Part shown: piece by piece, positions 32,742 to 43,755 of the stretch
Layout of the letters: each line of letters starts with the position of its first letter
Position numbering within the stretch: the stretch's first letter is position 1
Assembly: GCA_016169945.1 (NCBI GenBank)
Contig: JADLSH010000389.1
Location: 637,001 to 701,000, forward strand
DNA length: 64,000 nucleotides
From: Trachythela sp. YZ-2020
Taxonomy: Eukaryota > Cnidaria > Anthozoa > Malacalcyonacea > Clavulariidae
Reading direction: 5' to 3'
Translations under genes and position numbers: made by a program
The notes under the pieces: generated by a model
The model's input: the letters and a program-made list of their open reading frames with translations, nothing else
Told to the model about the DNA's origin: nothing
Databases searched by the model: none

Positions 32742-33677
32742 CTCGGAAATAAGTAAGGAGGAAACAATCTCGGAAACTGCTTGCAAAAAAGGTAAAATTT
32801 TGACGTTATACTCTAGCTTAGTTTCACAGTTTTTGACCATGAAAGTCACTGGACAATCGTTGAAAACACGATCGCTTGTAGTTTTTTAACTGTATTTTCT
32901 TGGACTTTAAAGCACTCCCTTGATTTAAGAATGTTTTCATCCATTTAGATATATAAAATTTCAAGGTATTTTCCGTTTTAATGATATATTTTATGTGCAC
33001 GCTTCGAGATTTCCCGCCATACTGTTTACAGTTTGAAAATATGTTAATATATTAATATATTAATACAATTAGACAACCCGTCTCGTCATCTCTTAGCGAA
33101 TAGTCGACATCACCTCCTAGACTAGCAACGCGAACGACGACGGCCAAAACAAACCTCCTATCAATCGTATGAATTCACTTCAGTTTGAAGAATTTGAGAT
33201 AAGAGCTTTTTGGTTTAGAAGATTTCTACTTCAATACTGAGCCATTTTGTTGAGTACCAATTCTCGCGGCTTGAAATGCAGACGTTGAACACAAGACGTA
33301 AAAATCTGTAGTTTACCGTTGTAAACAGAGCGAGAATGACGTCTAAAACTCCCGTGGGATTTTAATTATTCATTTCTATTCTAAAATACTGCAAATTTCA
33401 TTGTATTTATAGCCGTCGTCGTCACGTTGCCGTCTTAAATCAGAAGGTTTTATTAAAATTAAAATACATAACTGACATGGTATCCTTTCACACGAGTGCT
33501 CTTCCAAGGCCCTGCATGTTAAAAAAAGAATGAAACAATAATTTGACATATATATATATATAGTAAAACAAAATAAAGTACAAACTCGAACTACTTCATT
33601 AAAACTTTAATTCACTACAAATCTGTTTCGTATGGCAAGCCGAGCCTACCACACTCATCTAGTAATAGTAATCTAAT

Positions 33678-35195
33678 ATGGCGGACGGTCATGCTCTGCA
33701 TGGCTCCTCTCCTGCTATGAGAAGGAACCATCATTCTTCTCAATTAGTGGCTGATAATTTAACAGCGATTGCCGAGGGATCATCACAATGTAATAGTGAT
33801 AGTCAGCGAAAAGACGTACTATCCGTAGAGACTTTAGTTGAGGATTTATTTATTCAACTTCAAAATACGGCGAGCGAAACGGTTGTTAGACAACTAATCA
33901 CCAAGTACTCTACAAGATTAACACAGCTAAGGGACAGTGTTCTAAACCTTGCTCGTAACAAGTGGAGTTGGTGTCCAAAGGGTAAATTAATGCGTAGAAT
34001 TACAAGAACAGGCGGGACTTCAGCATCAGAAAAACTTGGGCAAGATATTGTTTTACTTGCCAAGTTCTACAAGTCGGGCGAAGCAAGCCAAGAGCTAAAT
34101 GAGATATTTCATAAAGACAAAAGCAACGGAACAACGTATGCAGTCGGTCACGAAGCTGATGCAAGTCTATTGGAGCATCCCAGTTTCAAAAGGTTGCTTA
34201 GAACCATGGAAGAAATGGAGGCTAGATTTGTTGAATCGAGTGTTAAGCAAAAATCGGAAATCGATAAATTGAATGGGGATATCGACAGTGTACGTCTAGA
34301 AATGGCTGAGAAATGTGCGAAGATTTCGTCTCTTGAATCAGAAATATCGACGTTGCGTGCCAACTGTCGAGTTTCAAAGGAACAGTTGACGGCCCAAGTC
34401 GAAAGTATTTGCGAGGGAATGGAAGTTATTACCAAAACTATGGGGGAAATATCAACTGAAAATTCAAAAACAAAGGTGAACCTAGTACAGTTTAAGAAAG
34501 ATTATCATAAAAATATCATACAAAAAAATACTCATGGATCTCAAGGGACCTTTGCCCAAGTCGTGCATAATAACACACTGCTAGGCATTAATACAAACAC
34601 AATAAACACCACTGACAATCAGGATACTGGTTTATCTCATTTATCACCATTACGAGTTAATTATGACATTGTTATTGAAGAGAATAATACCAGCACTAAT
34701 GCAAGTAGCGTACACGCACGCACACAACATACAACCGGCAATGAGGATATTATCTTAATTAATTCATCATCACCACCGGCTAATTATGACATTGTTACTG
34801 AAGAGAACAATACCAGCGCCAACGCAAGTAGCCCAGATACACACACTAATCCATTTCTTTTAAACAAGAATGACAGCAGCTATGATTTCGTTGGAGTGGA
34901 ACGGCACCACATAAAGCGCATATATCTAGGGGGTGTAAAGGATGGGGTTGATTCGAATACTATTAAAGCGTTTGTAGAGGGAAAGGACATTTATCCAACA
35001 TTTATACGGTTAATGCAGAGCAAGCGTACTGGCACAGTTGCTGTGCGAATTAACATCAAAGCTGCAGATCTTAGGACAGTTCTTGAACCCAATTTCTGGC
35101 CTAAAAACGTATACGCTAGGGAATGGCTGTCGAAAACTGAGTGGGAAAAACGAACAGTTAAAAACACAGGTTCTTCCAAACAGCGTCCTTCATGA
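33678..35195 (+). CDS. LINE ORF1 protein (505 residues)
   Basis: Intact frame starting MADGHALHGSSPAMRRN and ending KQRPS. Residues about 170-275 form a heptad-rich coiled coil (SEIDKLNGDIDSVRLEMAEK, ISSLESEISTLRAN), consistent with ORF1 trimerisation. A low-complexity Asn/Thr linker follows, with an imperfect internal repeat (YDIVIEENNTS / YDIVTEENNTS). The C-terminal part (about 405-490) starts HHIKRIYLGGVKDGVDSNTIKAF and looks like an RRM-type nucleic-acid-binding fold. The stop overlaps the ORF2 start as ATGA at 35192-35195. Copy 1 carries the first half only. Confidence 0.9.
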   Translation: MADGHALHGSSPAMRRNHHSSQLVADNLTAIAEGSSQCNSDSQRKDVLSVETLVEDLFIQLQNTASETVVRQLITKYSTRLTQLRDSVLNLARNKWSWCPKGKLMRRITRTGGTSASEKLGQDIVLLAKFYKSGEASQELNEIFHKDKSNGTTYAVGHEADASLLEHPSFKRLLRTMEEMEARFVESSVKQKSEIDKLNGDIDSVRLEMAEKCAKISSLESEISTLRANCRVSKEQLTAQVESICEGMEVITKTMGEISTENSKTKVNLVQFKKDYHKNIIQKNTHGSQGTFAQVVHNNTLLGINTNTINTTDNQDTGLSHLSPLRVNYDIVIEENNTSTNASSVHARTQHTTGNEDIILINSSSPPANYDIVTEENNTSANASSPDTHTNPFLLNKNDSSYDFVGVERHHIKRIYLGGVKDGVDSNTIKAFVEGKDIYPTFIRLMQSKRTGTVAVRINIKAADLRTVLEPNFWPKNVYAREWLSKTEWEKRTVKNTGSSKQRPS

Positions 35196-38100
35196 AAATT
35201 GCTTGTTGGAACTGTGGGGGGATTAAATCAAATTTTGTTTACGCAAAAAATCTGCTTGACAATGTCGATATCGTAGCAATCTCAGAACATTGGTTATATT
35301 CAGATGAGTTGCCGTTCCTAGGTAATTTACATAATGAGTTTTTATCACGCAAAGGTTAGCGCATTAAACGATATTAACTCAAGGTGGAAAAGGGGTCAAG
35401 GGCGTTGCAGTCCTATGGAGAAAGGGTCTCAAAGTCCAGCCGTTGTCCCTGGGTAATTTTAGGATTGTTGCCGTTCGTGTGCGAGCAAATAATCAACAAT
35501 TTGTCTTTATTAGCGTGTATTTTCCTTCTACAAATAGTAGTTTGACTGTGTTTTCAGAAACACTATCTATTCTTGAAGAAATATGTACCGAAATTAACTA
35601 TAGTGGGAAAACATTATCATAGCTGGGATTTTAACGCACATTTGTTGGACGCACGCTCGAAACAGTCGGAAAACAAACGAGGCAGTCTTGTGTCTACAAT
35701 GCTTGCTAAACTTGATATGCTTCCGGTAAACTTGAATTTGGCCTGCACTGGACCACATTACACCTACTTTTCAAGTTGTGGCAACAGTGTGGTGGATTAT
35801 ATATTTACGAACATAAGTTTGCAGAATAGTATAAAGCAAGTCGAAGTTCTTGACGAACACCCGTGTAACTTATCCTACCACTTACCGCTGATTATTAATA
35901 TTGAAACGACTTGTGGTGCCAACACTGACTACTTAGACTCGTCTTCGGTAAATGAATATAAACGCATTGCATGGAAGCACTGCACCTCAGAACAACTTTT
36001 AGAGTTTCAGAGAAGATTGAACGTAGCGTTAGCGGATATAGATGATACTGCCATACATAACCCTAATGACGTAGAAGAATACTATCGCAGAATTTGCTCC
36101 AGCATGAAAAACAGTGATCAATGTTTGCCTCGTGCGAGATTTAAAAGTTCTTGAAGCCATACTGGAACAATGAACTTAGTGAATTAAAAACCGCTTGTAT
36201 GGATCTTCATGCGAAATGGATCGCAGAAGGACGGCCAAGAGGACACCATCATGAGAGCTTTCGAAAGTATAAAGAAGCGAAGCGCCTGTTTCGAAGAGAG
36301 CAACGTAGACTCGCGCAAAAGACAGAGGAGGACGATTTTAAAGAACTTAGTGATGCTTCTGAAATCGACCACGTCAAATTCTGGAAATATGTTAATAGAC
36401 GTCGAAAGAAGAAAATGCAATCGACAAACGTGTTCCACGTTGGCGATGATAAGTCTGTCTCAGAACCAGGAAAGATTGCTGATCTGTGGGCCACATACTA
36501 TGAAGAACTGTTAACTCCACAGGTAAATGCAGATTTTGATAATGGTTTTGAAAAATACATTAATAACGAGGTGAAGAACATAGCAGATAATTCGGTGGAT
36601 GATTTTGACGATATTCTCCAAGATCCCATAACTTCAACAGAAATAGAAAACGTTCTTGCAACATTGCCGAACAACAAAGCACCTGGCGATAACGGAGTAA
36701 CTTATGAACATTTTAAGTATTCTGGCGGTATGTTTGTGAGTAAACTAGTAATACTTTATAACAAGATTGTTGAATTTGAGCATATTCCCAAACAATTTAA
36801 ACTGGGAATTAAGATATCAATACCGAAAGGGGGGAAACCTTCTGCTTCAAAATTTGATGAGTACAGAGGCATAACTTTGCTTTGTTGCTTCAACAAGGTT
36901 CTCGAGCGCGTCATGCTTAACAGAATTCAAAGTAAGCTACGATGTCAACCTCATGGACTACAAGGTGCCTATCAATCTGAACGTGATGCGTTGACAACTT
37001 CATTTGTAATCGATGAATCAATTAAACATTGCTGTGAAGAAAATGACAAATTATTCGCCTGTTTTGTTGATGTCTCTAAAGCCTTCGACAAGTTATGGAT
37101 AAACGGAATGCTGTTCAAGCTGTATTATAACGCAAAAATCAAGGGAAAGTGTTGGAGACTCATTAAAAACTGGTACTCAAACATGGAGGAATATGTCTTT
37201 ACCGTGGATTACGTTCGCGTCATTATAGCTTCTTACAAGGCACGCGACAATGAGGTGTTTTGTCACCATGGTTATTTCTTCTGTTTATAGACGATTTGAT
37301 CAAGGAACTGGATCATTTATCTGCTGGAATAATAATTAACAAATTGTATGTAGGATCCCAATGTTTGCGGATGATTTAACTTTAATGTCGAGATTAAAAG
37401 GAGGACTTGATCGTATGCTCTCTCATTTACATGAATATAGCCTTAAATGGAGACTTTCGTTTAACGAAGGGAAAACGGTAGTTCTAACATATGGGGAGAA
37501 AAGGCGTAAAGGAGAAACAAACAGAAAATGGTTTATCGGGAATAAAGAAGTTGCAGAGAAAGAAGTTTGGCATAATCTTGGAAAAGTTTGGCACACAGAT
37601 TCTTCAAGCTTAGTTCCAATTTTGGAGGCGGTTAAACAGGGCCAGGCAACTGGGATAGGTTTAGCCAATCTGGGTTGCAGGACAAATGGAATAAGTCAAT
37701 GGTAGCTGTTAAGTTATGGAAAAGGATTGGCCTACCGAAACTGTTATATGGATCAGAGCTCTGGAAACTTAATCAAGCGAAGTTGCAAAAACTAGAAAAG
37801 GTACAAAATACATTTCTCCGTATTTGTTTGGGATTACTGGGAGGAACCTCGGGTTCTGCCGCGCGCGGAATTCTTGGACTCTGGTCTATTCAAGCTGAGA
37901 TTGACAAACGTAAACTTATGTTCCTCAGACGAATGATATGCGCAAGTGAACATATCATTTATCGCAGAGTATTTATATTACGATTAATCAGATGGAAATG
38001 GAACCCAGACAAAATGACTGGTTTCATACCGGATATCATAAAAATTTTGGAGAAATATGACCTGTGGGAGCATATGGATTCCTTCTTGCAAACTGGGAGT

Positions 38101-38664
38101 TTCCCTAGCAAGCACCTGTGGAAAACAATAGTTATTGACAACATAAAACGCCTAGATAATTCATTATGGAAAGGAAAAATCCAGGGTTATAAACAGTTGC
38201 GATTATACAATCACGTTATTCGAGAATCAACACCCAACGCATGGTTTATTCTAAGTCAGGAAAATTTCGAAATGGCTAATCATGTTTTAACGATTGTCAG
38301 GATTCTCTGTGGCTCATTTTATGTAAATGGGGTGCGGTTTGTCGATGAAGATGAGCCATTTTTCTGCAAGTCTTGTAACCGTGACTGCGTACATCCGGTA
38401 AAGCATGGGCTATTGTACTGTCGTGATACAGTGGTGTCGAGAGAAACATTTTGGAACTGTGCAATGGATTACTTCCCAATAGCATTTGTAAGGGAGCTGA
38501 ACAGCTTGGATGATGATATGTTTCTGTATGCTTTATTTGGCAATTTTGAATCGGTGCAGCAGGTGCTCACTGTGGAGTTGATCAAACGTTTTTGTGCCAT
38601 TGGGGCTGAATTTATCTCAAATGCAGTCAAGACTGTTTGCTACATTGAAACATTTTTAGTATAA
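35192..38664 (+). pseudogene. LINE ORF2: AP endonuclease, reverse transcriptase, C-terminal Cys/His domain (frameshifted)
   Basis: It starts MKIACWNCGGIKSN, the first motif of an APE-type endonuclease, then IVAISEHWLY. The endonuclease is broken near 35360 and near 35628, where the conserved GDFNAH motif is disrupted by an apparent one-base loss. From 35573 (193 codons), 36151 (379 codons), 37361 and 37675 (329 codons) the frames carry the rest. These include APGDNGVTYEHFKYSG, FVDVSKAFDKLW, FADDLTLMSRLKGG, the thumb, and a C-terminal Cys/His cluster (CKSCNRDC, HGLLYC). One break is in an A run (36143-36146, four A versus five in copy 1). Whether these indels are biological or assembly errors is open. 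Confidence 0.88.
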
Positions 38665-38787
38665 CTACTTAAATATTTAATTTTTCTTAATTGTAAAAAA
38701 TACCAAAAATATGGACAATTTTAGAATAGGCAATTATTAGTTAAATAATTTTTCTTGTATCTTCAGATATGGAGGCAATAAAGAATT

Positions 38788-38789
38788 TC

Positions 38790-38852
<63 letters not shown>
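38788..38852. repeat. Microsatellite (TTAC)n between LINE copies 2 and 3
   Basis: About 15 TTAC units with no TCAC block except the first partial unit. It ends exactly where the third LINE 5' UTR begins. Confidence 0.95.
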
Positions 38853-38853
<1 letters not shown>

Positions 38854-39766
38854 CTCGGAAATAAGTAAGGAGGAAACAATCTCGGAAACTGCTTGCAAAA
38901 AAGGTAAAATTTTGACGTTATACTCTAGCTTAGTTTCACAGTTTTTGACCATGAAAGTCACTGGACAATCGTTGAAAACACGATCGCTTGTAGTTTTTTA
39001 ACTGTATTTTCTTGGACTTTAAAGCACTCCCTTGATTTAAGAATGTTTTCATCCATTTAGATATATAAAATTTCAAGGTATTTTCCGTTTTAATGATATA
39101 TTTTATGTGCACGCTTCGAGATTTCCCGCCATACTGTTTACAGTTTGAAAATATGTTAATATATTAATATATTAATACAATTAGACAACCCGTCTCGTCA
39201 TCTCTTAGCGAATAGTCGACATCACCTCCTAGACTAGCAACGCGAACGACGACGGCCAAAACAAACCTCCTATCAATCGTATGAATTCACTTCAGTTTGA
39301 AGAATTTGAGATAAGAGCTTTTTGGTTTAGAAGATTTCTACTTCAATACTGAGCCATTTTGTTGAGTACCAATTCTCGCGGCTTGAAATGCAGACGTTGA
39401 ACACAAGACGTAAAAATCTGTAGTTTACCGTTGTAAACAGAGCGAGAATGACGTCTAAAACTCCCGTGGGATTTTAATTATTCATTTCTATTCTAAAATA
39501 CTGCAAATTTCATTGTATTTATAGCCGTCGTCGTCACGTTGCCGTCTTAAATCAGAAGGTTTTATTAAAATTAAAATACATAACTGACATGGTATCCTTT
39601 CACACGAGTGCTCTTCCAAGGCCCTGCATGTTAAAAAAAGAATGAAACAATAATTTGACATATATATATATATAGTAAAACAAAATAAAGTACAAACTCG
39701 AACTACTTCATTAAAACTTTAATTCACTACAAATCTGTTTCGTATGGCAAGCCGAGCCTACCACAC
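38853..39766 (+). mobile_element. LINE copy 3, 5' UTR only
   Basis: It is nearly identical to the first 914 bp of copies 1 and 2 and then stops, a few bases before the ORF1 start, at CACACTCATC. The following sequence is the 3' end of a minus-strand PLE. The junction lies in the hammerhead sequence both partners share. Confidence 0.9.
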
Positions 39767-39778
39767 TCATCAGGTGAA
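39723..39778 (-). ncRNA. Type I hammerhead ribozyme at the left PLE end
   Basis: Reverse-strand twin of the motif at 43700-43755, with the same sequence. Core CTGATGA is at 39773-39767 and GAAA follows a 9-bp stem II. A GTA cleavage triplet places the cut after the A at 39728. Stem I is TTCAC/GTGAA. The LINE copy 3 flank supplies stem II onward; the PLE supplies stem I 5' strand and the start of the core. Confidence 0.8.
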
Positions 39779-41532
39779 AATTGCAACTGATTTTTTAACG
39801 CTAAGAAATTTGAATTAGGATTAATCTATAAAACGGATGACTCATATTACAAATACGTACACATAGCTAACTGTGATAAGTGTCTGTTAATTGTTTGTTA
39901 GTGATTGCTTAGTAAATGTTTCTTCCTGTGTCTACAAGTGGAGACAAGTTCATTTCTGCGGTTAAGTGAGCTTAGTTTCGGGTGACAAATAATTATGTAT
40001 TTTTCATGCAGGCATAGATTACATCTCTTCGTTATATTCGAGTATGGTTTGCATTGTTTTAATATTTTCCAATTGATGGCGTAGTGGACATCTGATTCTT
40101 TCAATGTCCAGATATATTTGCTAAGTTCGGTGGCAGATTTATATTTTAGATTTCTAAATGAGCTAGTGTGGTTTAGATATCGGGTTTTAAAAGTGCTTTC
40201 AGTCAGTCCTACGTAGGTTTCGGATTTCATGTTATCTTTTCTGGTGACTGTGGCTTGATAGACTATTCCTTTCGTTTGGCATTTTTGGTCGAGCGGGCAA
40301 GTATTCTTCTGGCGACAATTACATGTGGTAGTTGGGTTTGGGTTGGATTCAGTTTCATTCTTAATTACGGATTTGTTGTGCGAAGAGATGATGCTTTTCA
40401 TGTTAGGCATGCAACTATAGCTCAACTTCAGAGTGTTCCTATTGAATATTTTACGGAGCGGGTGACCCTTCGGAAAACATTCATCGATCGTCTGCAGGAA
40501 TAATCGGCCGATGTTGGTGGCTACGTTTGAACTGTAAGGTGGGTTAAACCATATAATATTCCTGCTTCTCGATCTCTTTGTTACCGGTGGGTTTGGGTTG
40601 AAGTTTAGGTTATAGTCATAGCCACTTTTTCTTAGTGCTTCTTGGTAAGGAGGGACGGCCGAGTCAAATACTTGCTTATCAGAAGAGATGTTGGATAACC
40701 TCTTGTTGATTGCATCTGGTATTGTGCGAATAATTGCTGGCGGATGGTTGCTGCGGTGATTGACGTATTGTGGGATATTGCCTGGCTTACTATATGGTTT
40801 GAACTTTCCAGTTCTCAGATCTAGGGTGATATCTAGGTAGTCGACGCACTTCTTGTTCGCTTCGATGGTGAGCTTTAAGCTGTGGTCGTTGAAAATTTTG
40901 CAAATATCCTTCTTGATATTCTCTATTTCTCTGGGTGATTCATTGAAAGCGGCTAGCCCATCGTCTCTGTATAGACCAATGTTGTTGCCATACTTTGGAG
41001 ATAGCTTTGATAGCAGGCAGGAGCCTACCAGTTCGCATGTTTCAGCTCCGTCAAAACTACCCATGGTCACATCGAAGAGGGAGTTGGAAGATTTCTTGCA
41101 CCACGCCACGCCTTCATTGAAGAGAAGAGATTTCTTAGCTTGTATGATGGTTTTTATCTCTTGATCGGTTATTTCGTCATATTTGCAAGCAAATTCTAGA
41201 GCTTTTGTCAGTAGGTCTTCGGATATCGATGGGTAGAACTCAACTACATCGAAGCAGATAAATGAATGTGCCGACTTATTAGGAATGTCCGCAAACCATT
41301 TAAGTACCGAATCGGTATTTTTCCATTGATTTAGACCAGTGGAAGTTGTTATTATGATTGCCAATTTCTGACTTAGATGGGTTGATTAGTCTACACGTAG
41401 GATTGTTATTAAAGTTGGGTTTGTGGTCTTTCAATGTTACGAAGGAATCTTTCTCAGCAAGTGCGTCGATTTTGATGTCAAGGCCGAAGCTCTTTGCGAT
41501 TTTTTTCTCTTCGGTTATTATTTTGTTAGTAG
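39774..41532 (-). mobile_element. Penelope-like element, left arm of palindrome (5'-truncated)
   Basis: It reads leftwards. Coding starts at [15 protein letters not shown] (about 41532), so the N-terminus is missing. The main frame is 39898-41364 (488 codons): PLE reverse transcriptase with [12 protein letters not shown] and the YRDD box (GLYRDDGL). It is followed by a Cys cluster ([15 protein letters not shown]) and a GIY-YIG endonuclease ([25 protein letters not shown]). A deletion of about 40 bp near 41350, relative to the right arm, puts the upstream RT segment out of frame. PLE proteins use GIY-YIG cleavage and reverse transcription for insertion. Confidence 0.9.
39898..41364 (-). CDS. 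PLE reverse transcriptase-GIY-YIG protein, left copy
   Basis: 488 codons. RT palm motifs are at residues about 36-170 ([24 protein letters not shown]), with thumb and linker to about 340. The cysteine-rich linker is at about 343-362 and the GIY-YIG nuclease at about 363-480. The catalytic Gly-Ile-Val-Tyr ... Tyr-Val-Gly pair is intact. It ends KKHLLSNH. The first ATG results from a deletion and is not the native start. Confidence 0.88.
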   Translation of the reverse strand: MAIIITTSTGLNQWKNTDSVLKWFADIPNKSAHSFICFDVVEFYPSISEDLLTKALEFACKYDEITDQEIKTIIQAKKSLLFNEGVAWCKKSSNSLFDVTMGSFDGAETCELVGSCLLSKLSPKYGNNIGLYRDDGLAAFNESPREIENIKKDICKIFNDHSLKLTIEANKKCVDYLDITLDLRTGKFKPYSKPGNIPQYVNHRSNHPPAIIRTIPDAINKRLSNISSDKQVFDSAVPPYQEALRKSGYDYNLNFNPNPPVTKRSRSRNIIWFNPPYSSNVATNIGRLFLQTIDECFPKGHPLRKIFNRNTLKLSYSCMPNMKSIISSHNKSVIKNETESNPNPTTTCNCRQKNTCPLDQKCQTKGIVYQATVTRKDNMKSETYVGLTESTFKTRYLNHTSSFRNLKYKSATELSKYIWTLKESDVHYAINWKILKQCKPYSNITKRCNLCLHEKYIIICHPKLSSLNRRNELVSTCRHRKKHLLSNH

Positions 41533-41561
41533 GAATACACGAAATGCTTAATCGATAAAAC

Positions 41562-43699
41562 GGAATCTTTTTTACGACGCATGCGATGGAAAGCCTTCCA
41601 CTTTTTGAATCCAACTGAGCCTTCAACTAAAGAATCGTTTGGTTTCAAAACTAGAAAATCTTCGCCACCGACCAAAGAATTAAATGAATTCGAAAACAAA
41701 ATGCTGAATCTTATTCAGAACATTAAATTTAAGGACTCGAACTGCGAATTTCAAAACCAACTTTTGCGAGATTCGAAAAAAATCAAGAACGACAACAATC
41801 TACTCATCGCTGCTGACAAAACGACAAACTTCTACCGTCTGGACTCTCCTACCTACAACCAACTACTAAAAACATCCATAACAAAATCTTACAAGAAAGC
41901 CCCAACCAACACTACTAACAAAATAATAACCGAAGAGAAAAAAATCGCAAAGAGCTTCGGCCTTGACATCAAAATCGACGCACTTGCTGAGAAAGATTCC
42001 TTCGTAACATTGAAAGACCACAAACCCAACTTTAATAACAATCCTACGCGTGTAGACTAATCAACCCATCTAAGTCAGAAATTGGCATCATAAGTCAGAA
42101 AATTCTACGAAGAATCAACTCCAAAATAACAACTTCCACTGGTCTAAATCAATGGAAAAATACCGATTCGGTACTTAAATGGTTTGCGGACATTCCTAAT
42201 AAGTCGGCACATTCATTTATCTGCTTCGATGTAGTTGAGTTCTACCCATCGATATCCGAAGACCTACTGACAAAAGCTCTAGAATTTGCTTGCAAATATG
42301 ACGAAATAACCGATCAAGAGATAAAAACCATCATACAAGCTAAGAAATCTCTTCTCTTCAATGAAGGCGTGGCGTGGTGCAAGAAATCTTCCAACTCCCT
42401 CTTCGATGTGGCCATGGGTAGTTTTGACGGAGCTGAAACATGCGAACTGGTAGGCTCCTACCTGCTATCAAAGCTATCTCCAAAGTATGGCAACAACATT
42501 GGTCTATACAGAGACGATGGGCTAGCCGCTTTCAATGAATCACCCAGAGAAATAGAGAATATCAAGAAGGATATTTGCAAAATTTTCAACGACCACAGCT
42601 TAAAGCTCACCATCGAAGCGAACAAGAAGTGCGTCGACTACCTAGATATCACCCTAGATCTGAGAACTGGAAAGTTCAAACCATATAGTAAGCCAGGCAA
42701 TATCCCACAATACGTCAATCACCGCAGCAACCATCCGCCAGCAATTATTCGCACAATACCAGATGCAATCAACAGGAGGTTATCCAACATCTCTTCTGAT
42801 AAGCAAGTATTTCACTCGGCCGTCCCTCCTTACCAAGAAGCACTAAGAAAAAGTGGCTATGACTATAACCTAAACTTCAACCCAAACCCACCGGTAACAA
42901 AGAGATCGAGAAGCAGGAATATTATATGGTTTAACCCACCTTACAGTTCAAACGTAGCCACCAACATCGGCCGATTATTCCTGCAGACGATCGATGAATG
43001 TTTTCCGAAGGGTCACCCGCTCCGTAAAATATTCAATAGGAACACTCTGAAGTTGAGCTATAGTTGCATGCCTAACATGAAAAGCATCATCTCTTCGCAC
43101 AACAAATCCGTAATTAAGAATGAAACTGAATCCAACCCAAACCCAACTACCACATGTAATTGTCGCCAGAAGAATACTTGCCCGCTCGACCAAAAATGCC
43201 AAACGAAAGGAATAGTCTATCAAGCCACAGTCACCAGAAAAGATAACATGAAATCCGAAACCTACGTAGGACTGACTGAAAGCACTTTTAAAACCCGATA
43301 TCTAAACCACACTAGCTCATTTAGAAATCTAAAATATAAATCTGCCACCGAACTTAGCAAATATGTCTGGACATTGAAAGAATCAGATGTCCACTACGCC
43401 ATCAATTGGAAAATATTAAAACAATGCAAACCATACTCGAATATAACGAAGAGATGTAATCTATGCCTGCATGAAAAATACATCATTATTTGTCACCCGA
43501 AACTAAGCTCACTTAACCGCAGAAATGAACTTGTCTCCACTTGTAGACACAGGAAGAAACATTTACTAAGCAATCACTAACAAACAATTAACAGACACTT
43601 ATCACAGTTAGCTATGTGTACGTATTTGTAATATGAGTCATCCGTTTTATAGATTAATCCTAATTCAAATTTCTTAGCGTTAAAAAATCAGTTGCAATT
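41562..43699 (+). mobile_element. Penelope-like element, right arm of palindrome
   Basis: It is nearly identical to the left arm in reverse and extends further at the N-terminus. 41581-42060 encodes [11 protein letters not shown] and the N-terminal region up to [17 protein letters not shown] 2-base insertion (CG, about 42052) then breaks the frame. The frame is open again from about 42100 to the stop at 43580 and carries the full RT (YRDD) and GIY-YIG parts. The 3' UTR of about 120 bp leads into the hammerhead at 43700. The two PLEs face head to head with their 3' ends outward. Confidence 0.9.
42369..43580 (+). CDS. PLE reverse transcriptase-GIY-YIG protein, right copy (3' part)
   Basis: The frame is open upstream to about 42100, so 42369 is not a real start. 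It carries [25 protein letters not shown], the Cys cluster [15 protein letters not shown] and the GIY-YIG domain, matching the left copy with a few substitutions (for example Lys/Arg before RLSNISSDK, and Asp/His after QVF). Confidence 0.88.
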   Translation: MAWCKKSSNSLFDVAMGSFDGAETCELVGSYLLSKLSPKYGNNIGLYRDDGLAAFNESPREIENIKKDICKIFNDHSLKLTIEANKKCVDYLDITLDLRTGKFKPYSKPGNIPQYVNHRSNHPPAIIRTIPDAINRRLSNISSDKQVFHSAVPPYQEALRKSGYDYNLNFNPNPPVTKRSRSRNIIWFNPPYSSNVATNIGRLFLQTIDECFPKGHPLRKIFNRNTLKLSYSCMPNMKSIISSHNKSVIKNETESNPNPTTTCNCRQKNTCPLDQKCQTKGIVYQATVTRKDNMKSETYVGLTESTFKTRYLNHTSSFRNLKYKSATELSKYVWTLKESDVHYAINWKILKQCKPYSNITKRCNLCLHEKYIIICHPKLSSLNRRNELVSTCRHRKKHLLSNH

Positions 43700-43755
43700 T
43701 TCACCTGATGAGTGTGGTAGGCTCGGCTTGCCATACGAAACAGATTTGTAGTGAA
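43700..43755 (+). ncRNA. Type I hammerhead ribozyme at the right PLE end
   Basis: Every core element is present in order. Stem I 5' strand TTCAC is at 43700-43704 and CTGATGA at 43705-43711. Stem II is about 9 bp with wobbles (43712-43720 with 43728-43736, loop GCTCGGC). GAAA is at 43737-43740. Short stem III is CA/TG with loop GATT (43741-43748). The cleavage triplet is G-T-A at 43748-43750, and the stem I 3' strand GTGAA at 43751-43755 pairs all five positions. Penelope-like elements are known to carry type I hammerheads with short stem III in their terminal repeats, which fits the location 120 bp after the PLE stop codon. Confidence 0.85.

Larger units (their letters stand above)
32741..38787 (+). 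mobile_element. LINE copy 2 (full length, 6.05 kb)
   Basis: Structure: 937-bp 5' UTR, ORF1 (33678-35195), ORF2 (35192-38664) and a short 3' UTR ending AATAAAGAATTTCA. A TTAC microsatellite follows. ORF2 encodes an endonuclease-RT protein with FADD in the RT, so this is a non-LTR retrotransposon. The clade is not certain; insertion into microsatellites recalls target-specific elements of the Tx1 type. The 5' UTR antisense strand at 33611-33660 carries most of a hammerhead ribozyme. The ORF1 start codon is embedded in a YY1-like motif (TAATATGGCGGAC). Confidence 0.9.
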
